The position numbers and the translations under genes were made by a program. From contig CM076960.1 of assembly GCA_039566865.1 (NCBI GenBank), positions 3,348,001 through 3,412,000 on the forward strand: DNA of 64,000 nt, given 5' to 3'. Under the pieces are notes generated by a model. That model had not been told where the DNA came from. It made no database searches and saw only the letters and a list, made by a program, of their open reading frames with translations. This DNA comes from Aurelia coerulea. Lineage: Eukaryota > Cnidaria > Scyphozoa > Semaeostomeae > Ulmaridae. Positions 52,085 through 62,832 of the stretch are shown here, piece after piece. How positions within the stretch are numbered: position 1 is the first letter of the stretch; the number at the start of each line of letters is the position of its first letter.

Positions 52085-52658
52085 ATGGATATTACAACCA
52101 GTATTTCAAACGATAAATATCTCATATGCGAACATCTAGGAGCATTAATAGCTGCAAAGATCTCGAGTGATAGTCACAGGATAGAAGTGGAGACATTCAG
52201 GCTTGATCGTGGCAGTTTATCAAAGGAGAAAGGAGAGACGATCAGAACTAGGCCTATTGTCGCTTGGATAGTGGGGATCGCTTTCGCAGATGATGTCCTG
52301 TATTGCGATCTTGGGATTTATTTACCAACATTCTTGGTGATTATAAATACAAGAGAAGCTGCCAAAAAGCTCTGCTTTGCTATTTTCGTTTTAGTGAATG
52401 GAGAACTGAAGCTTTTAAAGAGCATGTTTTGCCCTGCAGGAGTTGATTTTTCAAACCCGAATGTCACACCAGTGCTGGATGTTTGTGAGGGGCCAACTGT
52501 TCTGCTTGTAGATGTAGAAACTGTTTCTGTCTATGTGTGTTATGCAAATGATGATGCATTCAGAGAGATAAATATGGATGCATTGTACTGCAACTTAGTG
52601 GATGACACCACGGATTGTGATAGTGTTGCTTTCAGATCAGTGGCCCCTTATTCCCAAG
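52085..52658 (+). CDS. FANCB: FANCB-like, exon 1 (start codon)
   Basis: ATG at 52085 opens a 191-codon exon ending CCCAAG/GTATGG in phase 1. The assembled protein resembles Fanconi anemia group B protein, a beta-propeller/coiled-coil subunit that, with FAAP100 and FANCL, forms the catalytic module of the FA core complex that monoubiquitinates FANCD2-FANCI in interstrand crosslink repair in the nucleus. Support comes from the order of conserved stretches over ten exons: here LDVCEGPTVLLVDVETVSVY parallels the vertebrate propeller region, later exons match more clearly. It could instead be the paralogous FAAP100, but exon 2 and 4 wording favours FANCB. The upstream 200 bp to the LINE tail must hold the promoter; a CATTGAAACGAGAC region is AT-poor but no TATA box is evident. 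Confidence 0.7.
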
Positions 52659-53483
52659 GTATGGTTGAATAAAGTTTTCAAAGCCTTGCCTAATAACCCT
52701 AAACATGATAAGATTTGCAATTTGTCTGCTAGATCTCTGTCTAATCCCTGGGGTATTTCTATCAACTATGTTGTGCCTTTATGAACATTTCATTGTTGAT
52801 TCAAAGGATTTGACCTTTAGGATCAGGACTGAACAGCAGTTACGAAAATTTATAGAATGATCATTATTAGACTTGTCTGCAGAGTATGGCAGTTCTCAAC
52901 AAAACCTCACATGTGCAGACTAACAAAAGAATGGCTTGTTTGCATGCAAATGCTGTGATTTCTTGTTTTTAAAGTAGAGAACATGAGATCTTCTTCAGAA
53001 TCGGCGCTCACATTGACATCTCATGATAAATCTTGTGTGTGCAGTTGCCATGCTCTGCAGACTGGTTTTTTATCATTCCACTGCTTTAATCTATGGTTTC
53101 AGCATGAGAAAATAAACCGAATGAATATATAATACAATTTTCAATAACCTACAAATTCAGCAAGCCTTCATTCTGACATCCGGGTATGAAGTGATCCCCT
53201 TTGGCTGTTCAGCAAAGGCTCATTTTTCATGGGGAACTTCATTTTAAATCATACAATACCAAGATATTAAAACCAGCAAGAATATTTGCAAGTTATGATG
53301 AAAATGACCAATAAGCAAAAGCTGGATTAGAGGCAAGAGTTGGAAATGAAAAATAGTTTGACACTAAAATTCCTCCCATTATATATGCAAACATGAATTG
53401 TTGATGCTCACATACCAATTAAGGTCCCCTTGGTTGTAAAAAAGCTACGTACTCAAACAATGATGTTCCATATTTATTGACAG

Positions 53484-53857
53484 GTATCTGTACATTTGTT
53501 GCATCATTCTATATTGTGAAAAAAGCAGATGAATTGGATATTGAAGTCAAGCACAGAGGCTTTGCAGTTCTTGAGGACGGATCTATGATAATAGACAGAA
53601 GTGGCGACACTAATGACTATTTCAAAGAAATATTCTCATTTGTGCCCCCTGAAGAATATTGGACCATTTTGTGTGTTTCCGAGGTTGTTGATTTAACTCC
53701 TTGTGACTTTGAGCTATGGCCAAGACTGAGTAAAGATCAAAAGAAATGTCTTGCTTTTGCCACTGAGGTGGGGCAATTTTTAGTTTCATTTGGACACAAG
53801 ATTCTATTTTGCTGTGAAATCCCATTCAAAGATTGCTGCAGCATCAAGAAATTTAAG
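53484..53857 (+). CDS. FANCB: FANCB-like, exon 2
   Basis: Acceptor TTTATTGACAG, donor TTTAAG/GTGACA; phase 1 in, 0 out, 125 codons. It encodes ICTFVASFYIVKKADELDIE and DQKKCLAFATEVGQFLVSFG, then ILFCCEIPFKDCCSIKKFK. The last stretch parallels the vertebrate FANCB segment of alternating hydrophobic strands with a Q-x-L-x-SF and L-PF-x-D/-C pattern, so orthology rests heavily on it. Intron 52659-53483 has no gene or clear repeat. Confidence 0.75.
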
Positions 53858-54864
53858 GTGACAATGCAATTCTTTCGTAATTTAATAACTTTTCTTTCTT
53901 AATAGCTCTTGATCATTTAAGAAAATTTCTACATTTTGGGAAACCAGTCTTCAAAGAACTGCAGTGTGTGCAATTTGATATTGGAAAAGAAGATATTTTG
54001 TTTTTAAAATTCGAATGAGTTATTGAAATTTCATATTATTTCTAAAGAATTCATGGATTTAAGTTACAAAAGAACCATACTGAAAGGTTTTTGACTTATT
54101 TTCATTTGGTGCATCAGAATTTTTTGAAGACACCTATTACTTATCATAATCCTTTTGTAGGCTTCATCCTCAGATGACTTTATACTTGTAATTTCGTGTT
54201 TTGTATGCCAAATGCTATTTGAGGGTTGCATAAAGAGACACATCAAGGAAGAGTTGATAGAGGAAGACAACTTGTAAACTGCCAAAAATTTATTTCTTGT
54301 CTGCTATCAATAACTTTGATACAAGAGACAGTTTTGTTTCTCATAAGATCTTTGTCATAAGATTTACAATATTTTGAGAGGTACCTTAGGTCATATGAAA
54401 TAAATTAATAGATTCTCATCACCGCTCGTGTGGAAAATGATTTCGTTCTCAATATTTTTCATATTTTGTTTTCAAATATAAAAGTACCGCCATTTTGTCA
54501 TTCGTAATATTTGGGATATCCTTATATTTTGTATTATGTAAAAAAACATAGAATTTTTGTGTCCTAATTTATTTACAATGTCTGAAAAGTGATGACTTTG
54601 AAAAAGTTGAGGTTTAGTAAAGAAATTTGTGAGAAACTTTCTTTATGTAAATATATAGTAAACAGCTCTTACAAACCTTCTGTTCTAGCCAAGAATCCAT
54701 GAGAATAATATGCCTCTCTCACTAGTTTTGCAAGATTTACTAAAAGAGTGTATATATAAAATATATATTATAAATTTCCCGCCTATTGAAAGTTTCTAAA
54801 ACTTAGTGATGCGAAGCTATTAATTTATTTTATATGGCCTTAATGAGCTTGTTTTTCCTTTCAG
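53858..54864. other. FANCB-like intron without other features
   Basis: About 1 kb of AT-rich sequence with no repeat borders or open exon that I can support. A short TATATATAAAATATATATTA tract lies near 54750. Confidence 0.5.
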
Positions 54865-54942
54865 CTGCCTAGCAAAGGAACTGCCTTTCTTCTGATTTCA
54901 AAATCATTCCAGTGTTGTATTGTGAGTGCTGAACAAAGGAAG
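54865..54942 (+). CDS. FANCB: FANCB-like, exon 3
   Basis: Acceptor TTTTTCCTTTCAG, donor AGGAAG/GTATGC, phase 0-0, 26 codons: LPSKGTAFLLISKSFQCCIV, SAEQRK. The FLL-x-SKSFQCCIVS strand matches the propeller strand preceding the conserved D-F-x-G-x-x-Q-LL-LF motif in FANCB. Confidence 0.75.
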
Positions 54943-55209
54943 GTATGCATTCCATAAAGGTCTTATTTATGAAGAAGTTGTTTTTTGAGCTGATCTTGTC
55001 TTTGCTGGAAAATAAAACTTTTACAAAATTATTTTAATCATTTTTGAATGAAGATTAGCAGCAATTTTGAAATGAATGCTTGCTTTTCACACCTTTTTAA
55101 GCAGTAACTTTCCCTCAACAGCGATGGTAGACATTTCTTTAAGAAATTTCTTTTATTGATAAGAAATGGAAAGATATCAATGGTATACCCCATGTTGTAT
55201 TTGTTCTAG

Positions 55210-55300
55210 GTTTTAAAACATTGGACAGGAGTGCATCATGCTCTTATTGGTGACTTTAACAGAGTTGGACATGACCAATTATTAATTCTGTTTTCTGCTG
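55210..55300 (+). CDS. FANCB: FANCB-like, exon 4
   Basis: Acceptor TTTGTTCTAG, donor GCTG/GTAAGA, phase 0 in, 1 out. Encodes VLKHWTGVHHALIGDFNRVG, HDQLLILFSAG. The L-x-GDF-x-x-x-G-x-x-Q-LL-LF motif is the most recognisable signature shared with FANCB (and, more weakly, FAAP100). Confidence 0.8.
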
Positions 55301-55464
55301 GTAAGACCTGTATGCCATTTATTAACAGTTATGTTCTACCAAATTGGAATTATCTCCCAAACGAAACAATCCACTCTTGGAAAAGGTACCAGAAAAGATG
55401 TTTCCAATTTAAAATTAACTGTTTATTGGCTTTTAAAATGATTTTTCTTCATTTCTTGTTTCAG

Positions 55465-55520
55465 TTATCAATCCTCAAGATGTTAAATTTGTGTTGACTG
55501 ACTTTCTTTGCTGTCAAAAG
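55465..55520 (+). CDS. FANCB: FANCB-like, exon 5
   Basis: Acceptor TTTCTTGTTTCAG, donor CAAAAG/GTATGA, phase 1 in, 0 out. Encodes INPQDVKFVLTDFLCCQK, matching the short strand after the LLILF motif in FANCB. Confidence 0.72.
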
Positions 55521-55755
55521 GTATGATTCTCTTATTTTGATGTATATCATTCACTGCAAATTTGTTAACTTTTCATTGTTTTTAATGAGACAATTATCTT
55601 CTTCATACTATATGTCTATCTCTTCTCTGTGTTTTTCATGCATACTGCTCTTGTCTGTGCATGTGTAGCTTTGCCTATCTTACAAGCCCTCCCCACCCTT
55701 TCCATTTTTGAGATTCTGTCTGGAAATGTTTCAGGAAGTATGTTTTTATTCACAG

Positions 55756-55848
55756 GAATCTCCCACTGATGCTGAAAATGCAACTGAAAATAACCAAGTT
55801 AAAAAGAGTCTTGCCGCTGTCGCAAAAGCACTGTCGACTAGCTCTCAG
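55756..55848 (+). CDS. FANCB: FANCB-like, exon 6
   Basis: Acceptor GTTTTTATTCACAG, donor TCTCAG/GTGATG, phase 0-0, 31 codons: ESPTDAENATENNQVKKSLA, AVAKALSTSSQ. Polar and likely unstructured or the start of the coiled coil. Followed by a 4.3-kb intron full of mobile elements. Confidence 0.68.
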
Positions 55849-55929
55849 GTGATGTCTTTTTATTTGATGTGATCCAGTTACCTTTTACAGATGGACTTCT
55901 AACAGTCCAATGAATTTTTACAAATAAAT

Positions 55930-56235
55930 GTGGAGGTTTGGCCCGGGGGAGGCACTTGGTCCATGTACAGATGGGGAGGTGCCACTGGAAGATCTAAAAA
56001 GGCACCCTGTCTCGGAGTAAAACTTTTAAAAACGATACCCTATCCTTGACTTTCTTCAAAGAAAACTGTGTGCTGCCCAAGAAATTATATTGGAAATCTA
56101 TCAGAAAATATGGAACGTTGCTATCCAAACCATTTAAGTGGAAGTGCAAATCGTACTTCATATAATATGACCTGAAACCACCTGAAACGAGCTAAGAAGA
56201 CGGAGCAAACGAATAGGTACCTAATCAGGGTCGAA
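55930..56235. repeat. G-rich interspersed repeat in the FANCB-like intron
   Basis: Starts GGCCCGGGGGAGGCACTTGG and continues with AGGTGCCACTGGAAGATC and CACCCTGTCTCGGAG phrases. It is similar in type to the other G-tract elements but of a different family. Confidence 0.45.
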
Positions 56236-56239
56236 ATAT

Positions 56240-57318
56240 TTTTCATATATATTTTCATATATTTCATATTTCATATTTAATTCTTTTAAGGAGGGTTGCC
56301 CTTCAGCAGAAACTGGTTTTCAAGGGGCCCTCCGATAAAAACAATAATTAAAATCTACAGAAACAAAGTAAAAAGCTATTAATTAAATCAAACTATAAAA
56401 CCTTATTTACAATATTGAAAACCTATGTACAATAATGTTTAAAATTTAAAATCAAGCGAAAGAAAAAGATGCCTGTACCTAAATAGTCTTGAAACTCTTC
56501 AGTGAGGCTGCCTGCTTAGACTCGGCTGAGAGGCTATTCCACAGTTTTGCACCTCTGTAGGAGAAACATCTCTGGCCATTATTTGACCTTTTCTTGGGTA
56601 ATCTAAGGTCGGTTCCTGTATTACGAAGGCTGTAGGATAAACACTGCGAATTTCGTGTGAAGAGGTCACACAGGTATTGCGGAGCCAGCTCATTTAAGGA
56701 CTTGAAGACCATTGTCTGAGACTCATAGGCTACAAGTTCGTCAATGGTCTTCCATCCCAGCTCTTCGATAAGGGGTCTGCTTGGGGCATCGAAGCTGCTA
56801 TGCGTTACAATCCTAGCAGCACGTTTTTGAAGTTTTTGCAACTGATTAATTTCAGTTGAACCAGCACAGCCCCAAACAGAACAACAGTATCGAAAGTGGG
56901 GCTCAACAATACCTGTGTAGAGAGTTCGCAAAGTTTCTTGTGGGAGAAAAGACTTGGCATGTCTCAAAAAACCAACTGCCCTGGAGACCTTGCTAGAAAC
57001 TGCCTTGATTTGTTCTTTCCAATCCAAGGAGCAGTCAATTTGCACACCAAGGTATTTTGTCCTTTTGACTACTTCAAGCTCATTATCGCGAATTTCCAGT
57101 TCCAAGTCTTTATTTTGACTTTTGAGAATGTTGTGTTTCTGCTTAGTAGAAATAAGCATGGAATGAGTTTTCGCAACATTCAGGGAAAGCTTGTTGCCTT
57201 GTAACCAAGTGTCCAGCTTCCTAAGGTCACTGTTAATAGCCTCATTCAGCCGAGTCAAATCATGAGACTGGTAGCATAAACTGGTGTCATCAACATACAT
57301 GGAAACGGTGGAATCTTG
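56240..57318 (-). pseudogene. 5'-truncated LINE, RT C-terminal half
   Basis: On the minus strand one open frame (complement of 56479-57300) starts inside the RT at YVDDTSLCYQSHDL (catalytic Y-x-DD) and runs through KTHSMLISTKQKHN, TKYLGVQIDCSLDWKEQIK, GIVEPHFRYCCSVWGC and RCFSYRGAKLWNSLSAESKQ to its stop. The 3' tail is an ATATTTC-rich microsatellite at 56240-56280. CR1/L2-like. The frame is intact, so the insertion is young but dead on arrival. Confidence 0.88.
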
Positions 57319-57339
57319 GACAGCTCCTTGCTATTTTAT

Positions 57340-57575
57340 TTTATTCCATTTCATTTTTTTGAGTGGGCTGGAAGTATTTCTAGCCACTTAAAGCTAATTT
57401 GAGCATGTTGCATCCAGGCATGGGACCCCTAGTTTAACGTCCCTTCCGAAGGACGGCGAGGTGAGTTGCGAGGTCTGGCCTCTGAGAGTTCACCCATCCT
57501 GAGTTTGACCTCACTCGACCGAGCTTAACTTCAGTCTCCTGACGGAAACTGTATAAGCCGCTCGGCCACTCACCC
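57340..57575 (-). mobile_element. tRNA-derived SINE
   Basis: On the minus strand it starts GGTGAGTGGCCGAGCGGCTT, a tRNA-Leu/Ser-like A box, followed by a B-box-like GGTCGAGTGAGG, then a body with CGTTAAACTAGGGGTCCCAT and TAAGTGGCTAGAAATAC and an A/T-rich tail. Body shared with 30590-30930, head with 10328-10365. Confidence 0.75.
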
Positions 57576-57734
57576 CTGAAGGAGAATGCAACAAATACGT
57601 AGATAATGCAACTCTGAAGGAGAATGCAACAATACGTAGAGAACAAAAGTACTCCCCTGACAGTTACACCTCGTTGCTAGGATAATAAGATCGTTTCAGA
57701 TGGTTTCAGCCTCGAGTCCGACTTTCACAGGTGG

Positions 57735-59945
57735 TTTCAGCCCCGGGGGGGAGGGGGGTACTCCCATTATGGCCTAAAAGGGGATCCAGTCGGTTTGAGG
57801 GTCTTACGAAATGGCTACCAACTGGCCCTATTTGTCAACATATACTACCAATTGGGGGTATTCCCCGGGGGGGGTACTTGACTAGGGAAGTGACGGGGGT
57901 GTAAAATACCTATTAAAATACTAAAAGACGTTGTGGAGATTGTAAGCGGGCCTTTGACAACAATCTTTAATAGATCCCTCGACACTGGCATTTTTCCAGA
58001 CCTTTGGAAACTGGCAAGAGTGGCACCAATCTATAAGGCAGGTCAAAAATCAGAGCTAACAAATTACAGACCAATCTCTGTCGTTTCGATACTGTCAAGA
58101 TTGCTGGGGTGGCCCATGATCAACTCTTTTCTCATATGAAAGATTGTGGGACAACCAATTCGCATTCCGTAAATTACATAACACGCAAACATCGATACTG
58201 AACATAACAGAGACTTGGTTCAGGAACATCAATGAGCAAAAAACTGTAAGCGTATTTTTAGATCTAAAAAAAGCCTTTGATACCGTCGACCATGATGTTC
58301 TGTTATCGAAGTTATCAGCCTATGGAATCACTGATCTTGCACACGGTTGGTTCACTTCATACCTTGCCGGGAGAGAGCAGTATTGTTATGTAGAAGGTAA
58401 ATCGTCAAACAAGCGTTTAGTACAGTGTGGAATACCACAGGGGTCGTGTTTGGGTCCCTTACTTTTCATCATTTATATGAATGATTTTGAAAAATGTTTG
58501 AAAAAATCTAAACCAAATATGTACGCGGATGACACGAGCATTTCTTATGCCTCCATGGAGTCAACGAGCTCTTTAATGACGCGAACTTGATCTTGTATCA
58601 TCCTGGATGAGGCAAAACAAACTTAGCCTAAATGCTGAAAAAAGCGAATTTATGTTGATAGGGTGAACGCCAAAGATTTCCCTGACCTCGAAGTAGAAGA
58701 TCAAAAATTATGCAGAGTTCAAAAAACAAAATATCTAGGTGTCATAATAGACGAAGGCATGAATTGGGAAGAACAACTCAAAACCGTAAAGCGAAAGATA
58801 AAAAACGGTTTAGGGGCGATGTTTAAACTCAAAAACATCCTTTCCCAGAAACAATTGGCAACTGTTTATCGAGCATTAATTGAAAGCCATCTGAGATATT
58901 GCAGTGTCATTTGGGGATGTCTGTCAAACACAAAACTGGAATCCCTACAGAGGTTGCAAAACAGGGCACGCAGACTAATCGAATGCGCAAGGCACAAAGA
59001 TGGCTGGGTATGTGATTGGCTCGATGTACGCAATCTAATAAAATATGACAGGCTAATTACTACATACAAAATTAACAATAGACTCTGCCCAGAGAACCTC
59101 AAAAATAAATTCACTCCTAGGTCCTGGATACCAGGGAGCAAGTACCTGGAACGAGATCCCGAAGCATATACGAGACTCTGCAACATTGAGCTCCTTTAAA
59201 GTAAGATTAAGGGAGTTCTTGAGGTAGAGCGACGCAAACACAACCCCTTGGAAGAGCAGCTTTATTTTTTTGTTTAGATTAATATTTATTTGTTTAGATA
59301 ATATTCATAATAGTGCCTAAATAAGAATAAAATGAAAAAAAAAAAAAAATGTGTGCGGAAAACCTCTCCACACCCTGCACCCTGTCGCATAAAAAATAGG
59401 CCAAAAGTATACCCTGTCGCATAAAAATTTTGCAACTCAAATATAGTGTAGAACGCAATTTTTGCTTGTGATACCCTGTCGCATAAATTTTTTACCTATT
59501 ATAATACCTTGTCGCATAATTTTCGTTAGAAAAGGACACCCTGTCGCCTAATTTTTACCGTAAAAGGACACCCTGTTGAGCGGCACATCCCGTCAGATCA
59601 AGTATGGGAGTGCCCCCCCCGGGGGGTATTCCAAGATTCCTGGCCAGTTATAAGATTTCAACTCAGTAGGCTCCTCCGCACGGTGATATGGTTGATTAAT
59701 TTTGAAGCTTTCTTGCTTCGTTTAATCAGTTTTTACGATAGAAAATTTTGAAAAGCTGCAGAAAATTTTCACTACTAGATACTACCAAATGGCCCAATTT
59801 TAGGTCCACGAACTATCATTTAGGGGTTTCTGTAAAAAGATACTACCATTTGAGGGTATTTTTCAAAATTTTTGCTTTGGCCCTCTTTAACCCTGACTGG
59901 ACCCCCCTGTCAGGCCACAATTGGAGTACCCCCTCCCCCGGGGTT
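57735..59945. mobile_element. Nested G-tract foldback elements around a LINE
   Basis: Outer ends: TTTCAGCCCCGGGGGGGAGG with GGGTACTCCCATTATGGCC at the left, GGCCACAATTGGAGTACCCC and CCCCCGGGGTTTCAG at the right. Inner ends: CCGGGGGGGGTACTTGACT at 57866 and GTGCCCCCCCCGGGG at about 59610. The LINE 57910-59345 sits inside the inner one. This is a three-level nesting inside one FANCB-like intron. Confidence 0.65.
57910..59345 (+). pseudogene. LINE reverse transcriptase, frameshifted
   Basis: Motifs in order: GIFPDLWKLARVAPIYKAGQ, NYRPISVVSILSRL, SVFLDLKKAFDTVDHDVLLS, GIPQGSCLGPLLFIIYMNDF, MYADDTSISYAS, then after a frame break TKYLGVIIDEGMNWEEQLK, ALIESHLRYCSVIWGC. The ORFs at 57933-58139, 58144-58590 and 58663-59199 are parts of one protein. 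CR1/L2-like RT with YADD. A poly(A)-type tail lies at 59330-59349. Endonuclease missing, so 5'-truncated. Confidence 0.88.
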
Positions 59946-59949
59946 TCAG

Positions 59950-60120
59950 CTCATTTCTCATTTCAGGTGGTAGCTTATATAAATTACGAAGTGCAAATGA
60001 CCTACAACCACGTTTCATCCCCGTATGGAAAAATATATGAATCGGGAGATTTTGAGAAGTTTTTATTGAAATTGGAGACAAAAATCGAAATAAGACTGAA
60101 CCCAAGGAGGTAAGACTGAA
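59950..60120. repeat. Interspersed repeat of unknown type
   Basis: GGTAGCTTATATAAATTACG and CATCCCCGTATGGAAAAATA lie directly after the outer foldback element. An apparent acceptor (CATTTCAG at 59958-59966) opens a frame, but the residues do not resemble FANCB and the phase does not connect to 60153 (see rejected). Confidence 0.35.
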
Positions 60121-60152
60121 AGACTGAGATTTTTCTTGTGATTTATTGACAG

Positions 60153-60266
60153 GCAACAATGCTTGAAACTTCACGAGCACAAACTGCTTTTGATGCGAAG
60201 AATGAACTGATCAGGGAAACCTGGCATAACATGGAAAATATGACATTGAATGAAGAACAGGAAGAG
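60153..60266 (+). CDS. FANCB: FANCB-like, exon 7
   Basis: Acceptor TTTATTGACAG, donor GAAGAG/GTAGGA, phase 0-0, 38 codons: ATMLETSRAQTAFDAKNELI, RETWHNMENMTLNEEQEE. High helix content and heptad-like pattern fit the coiled-coil region that follows the propeller. Confidence 0.7.
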
Positions 60267-61153
60267 GTAGGATTAAAAAATGTCATTATCACTTTATTTT
60301 TACTTTATTTCCTTGTTTGCCATGATCAGGATGGAGACCGAGAGGGCATCCACATTAAGACTCTCTAACATCTCCATTTTATGTTAGAGTGTTTGGTACC
60401 CAGGGTAAGACGATATCTTCATAATTCCGTTCCAGAAGAGTCTCTTTTTCAATTTTTGTTTTCTAACTTGAGATTATCTTGAGAATTAAATCTGCAGAAA
60501 AACCTACCAAAAATCTCGAGAGATGAATCAACCATTTGTGCAGTCTATTAAAAGAGTCGACGTCTATACTCAAAACATTTGCGATCTGTTTCTATTACTA
60601 TTTTCTTCAAAACTAGGCAGCAGACACTCTGTTTTGGTTTTTGTCACATCAATAGACAAACCAAGGCATTTCACAACTTGGCAAACGATTTTTCAGATTG
60701 ATTTTCGATCTGTGAGCAATCAGGGACTTCCTGCTGATTAACTTTTCCCATTGCTGTAACACTGCAACCCTGGGGTATTCCGTGGAACTTAGTACATTTT
60801 GCTGGTGGGATTTGAGCTCCTCTCTGAGTATCATTTTCGCCTCTTTTCTCTAACGCCCGGGTATAGAAAGAAGGCAATTTTTCGTATAGCCAGCTGTCAA
60901 GAGGGGTATTTTGTTGGTTGCTATTTTATTGCTTTCCAGTGTATTTTTGTACGTTTTGGAGTACACTATTAGCCCAATTTTTATCTTTTGGTGAGAAAGA
61001 TTCTAGAGGCGTATGAAAATATTATTTCTTAGAGTGCACACTCCCGTACTCGTGAAACACAATTACTTGCACCAGGGATTGCAACACATTTTCTTATTTT
61101 GCAGTTATCTGATAGGTGTGATCAAAGTAAGTCAATTATTGCTCTTTTTTTAG
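60267..61153. other. FANCB-like intron, nothing recognised
   Basis: AT-rich intron. No transposon ends, RNA gene or exon with matching phase could be supported. Confidence 0.45.
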
Positions 61154-61217
61154 AGTGCACGCCTTAGCAATTTAGTGCCACTGTTTGAAGAAGAAGAAGA
61201 AAGGAAATCTACCATTG
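61154..61217 (+). CDS. FANCB: FANCB-like, exon 8
   Basis: Acceptor CTTTTTTTAG, donor ACCATTG/GTAAGC, phase 0 in, 1 out: SARLSNLVPLFEEEEERKST. An acidic run of five Glu. A second AG two bases on (AGAG) is an alternative acceptor but would break the frame. Confidence 0.65.
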
Positions 61218-61239
61218 GTAAGCTCTGATACTTTATAAC

Positions 61240-61545
61240 ACAGCCCCGGGGAGGGGGGGGGGGGTAACTTCCATATATAGAGCAACGGGTACTTGCCTTC
61301 CATAAGGATGGGTTTTGAATCTCGACAATCCCTAAAGATGGGTCTCAAAATGTAACTGTTCCGCTAGAAATGGGTAGGTTTTTGAATGGTATTAAAACGT
61401 TTCAAGATTTTTATTTTTATCGTTGGATTTTCTTCGTGTTAGTGCTGAAAATTAGTTTATGGTAACTGTATCTCCCATTAATGTACCTTTAAAGTGATTC
61501 AGGTACATTAACGTGTATCCACCCCCCCCCCCGAACACAGCGCCT
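61240..61545. repeat. G-tract foldback element
   Basis: Starts CCCCGGGGAGGGGGGGGG, continues with ATGGGTTTTGAATCTCGAC and AGATGGGTCTCAAAATG phrases, and closes with a C run near 61522-61532. The G/C tracts at the ends could pair or form quadruplexes. Confidence 0.5.
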
Positions 61546-62020
61546 CTTCTTTACAAATACAGCAGCAATACCGTGTGCTTGAAAATTGCTTTTGTGTTTT
61601 AAGAGCTACAATCTAGCAGGCATTTATTCAGTTAGCTATGTAAATGGTTGGTGAACAGCCAAGCTCGTAACTTAGATTCTATACTTCATCCCCATCAAAT
61701 TGTTTCGAACATATGCACGGTTTTTTAACTAAAAACAGCTGATAAGAATTTGCTTAATAAGAAAACCTGCTTGAGAACCATGACTTTATCAAACAACTTC
61801 AACAACAAATTTTGGTTAGGCCATGTATGCTCAAACGTTATAATGACAGGCCAGCTTCGACGAGGATTCAAAGCAGAAAAAATAGACAGATAAAGCATTC
61901 AGATTCATTTGAATATAGAAATAGCACATTCTTCACGTGTCAGAATGGCCCATGGTTTCTCAAGGGAAGTTTTCTGTGTTTTGTAGTCTTTAGAGCATTT
62001 TATCGATTCTTTTCTTCCAG

Positions 62021-62132
62021 GAAACAAACCCTCGTCAAACTTTCAGAGACCGTTTCAACTTCTGGAGTCACACCAAGAAGTCATGTGGAACAAATGGACG
62101 GTTACGGTGAAGGTGAAGATTAATACAACGAG
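62021..62132 (+). CDS. FANCB: FANCB-like, exon 9
   Basis: Acceptor TTCTTTTCTTCCAG, donor AACGAG/GTGAAA, phase 1 in, 2 out: NKPSSNFQRPFQLLESHQEV, MWNKWTVTVKVKINTT. The FQ-x-x-E-x-x-x-x-x-W-x-x-x-x-x-x-V-x-VK pattern opens the C-terminal domain region in vertebrate FANCB. An ORF in another frame across this exon is a shadow. Confidence 0.75.
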
Positions 62133-62289
62133 GTGAAATATTTACTTAAAAGAAATGAGAATTTGATCATTTTTGAAACAACTATTTATTCTGGACCATC
62201 ATTTGCCATTTTAGTTCCGATATGCATGCTTCTTTTCAAACGATGATTCTTTAAATTTTAAAGCTTGGCAAGTCAGTCTACATCCATGC

Positions 62290-62822
62290 GAATACAGAGT
62301 TTGTAACACAATAGCATCAGTTGCTAACTGCAGACAGGAAATTTTCTCAACCAGTAATTCAAAACAAGCAAAATGCCAATAGGTTGCTCTGAAACCAGGA
62401 GGACAAACACTCGCCTTGTGCACGCAAACGGTGGTTATTTGCTTATGATAAAAGAAGAAGGGTAAATCTAAAGTTCTGCCTGGCGGATTTTACGTATTTG
62501 ATTTAGAAGCCGAGCAGAAGGTATTGCAATTCTCGTGCATTTAAGGCTAAAATGAAACGATTACCACACAGCTCTTGAGTCAAATAAACACAACCCGCCA
62601 GGCAAATCTTTACGTTATTCTTCTTCTTTCCTTATAAGCCCATAGCTTCTCTTAAAAATCAATTTTCGCATGCACAAGGCGAGAGGTTGTCCTACTGGTT
62701 TTAGGGTCTGGCTTTGTTTGTTTTGAATTACTGGTTGAGAGAATTCCCTTTGTCTGCAGTCTCTAATCGAGGTGTCAATCAAAAGCAACTGATGCTATTA
62801 AATTACAAAATCTGCCCTTGTT
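62290..62822. mobile_element. Foldback MITE with 9-bp TSD (AACAAGG family)
   Basis: Right end AAAATCTGCCCTTGTT; left end degraded (GAATACAGAGTTTG). Flanks CATCCATGC (62281-62289) and CATCCATAC (62823-62831) differ at one base. Long inverted arms as in 1869-2467. Confidence 0.8.
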
Positions 62823-62832
62823 CATCCATACA

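Noticed and set aside
59967..60107. Possible FANCB-like exon (AYINYEVQMTYNHV) after CATTTCAG
   Set aside because: It abuts the outer foldback element, its residues resemble nothing in the family, and 55848 joins 60153 in phase 0 without it.
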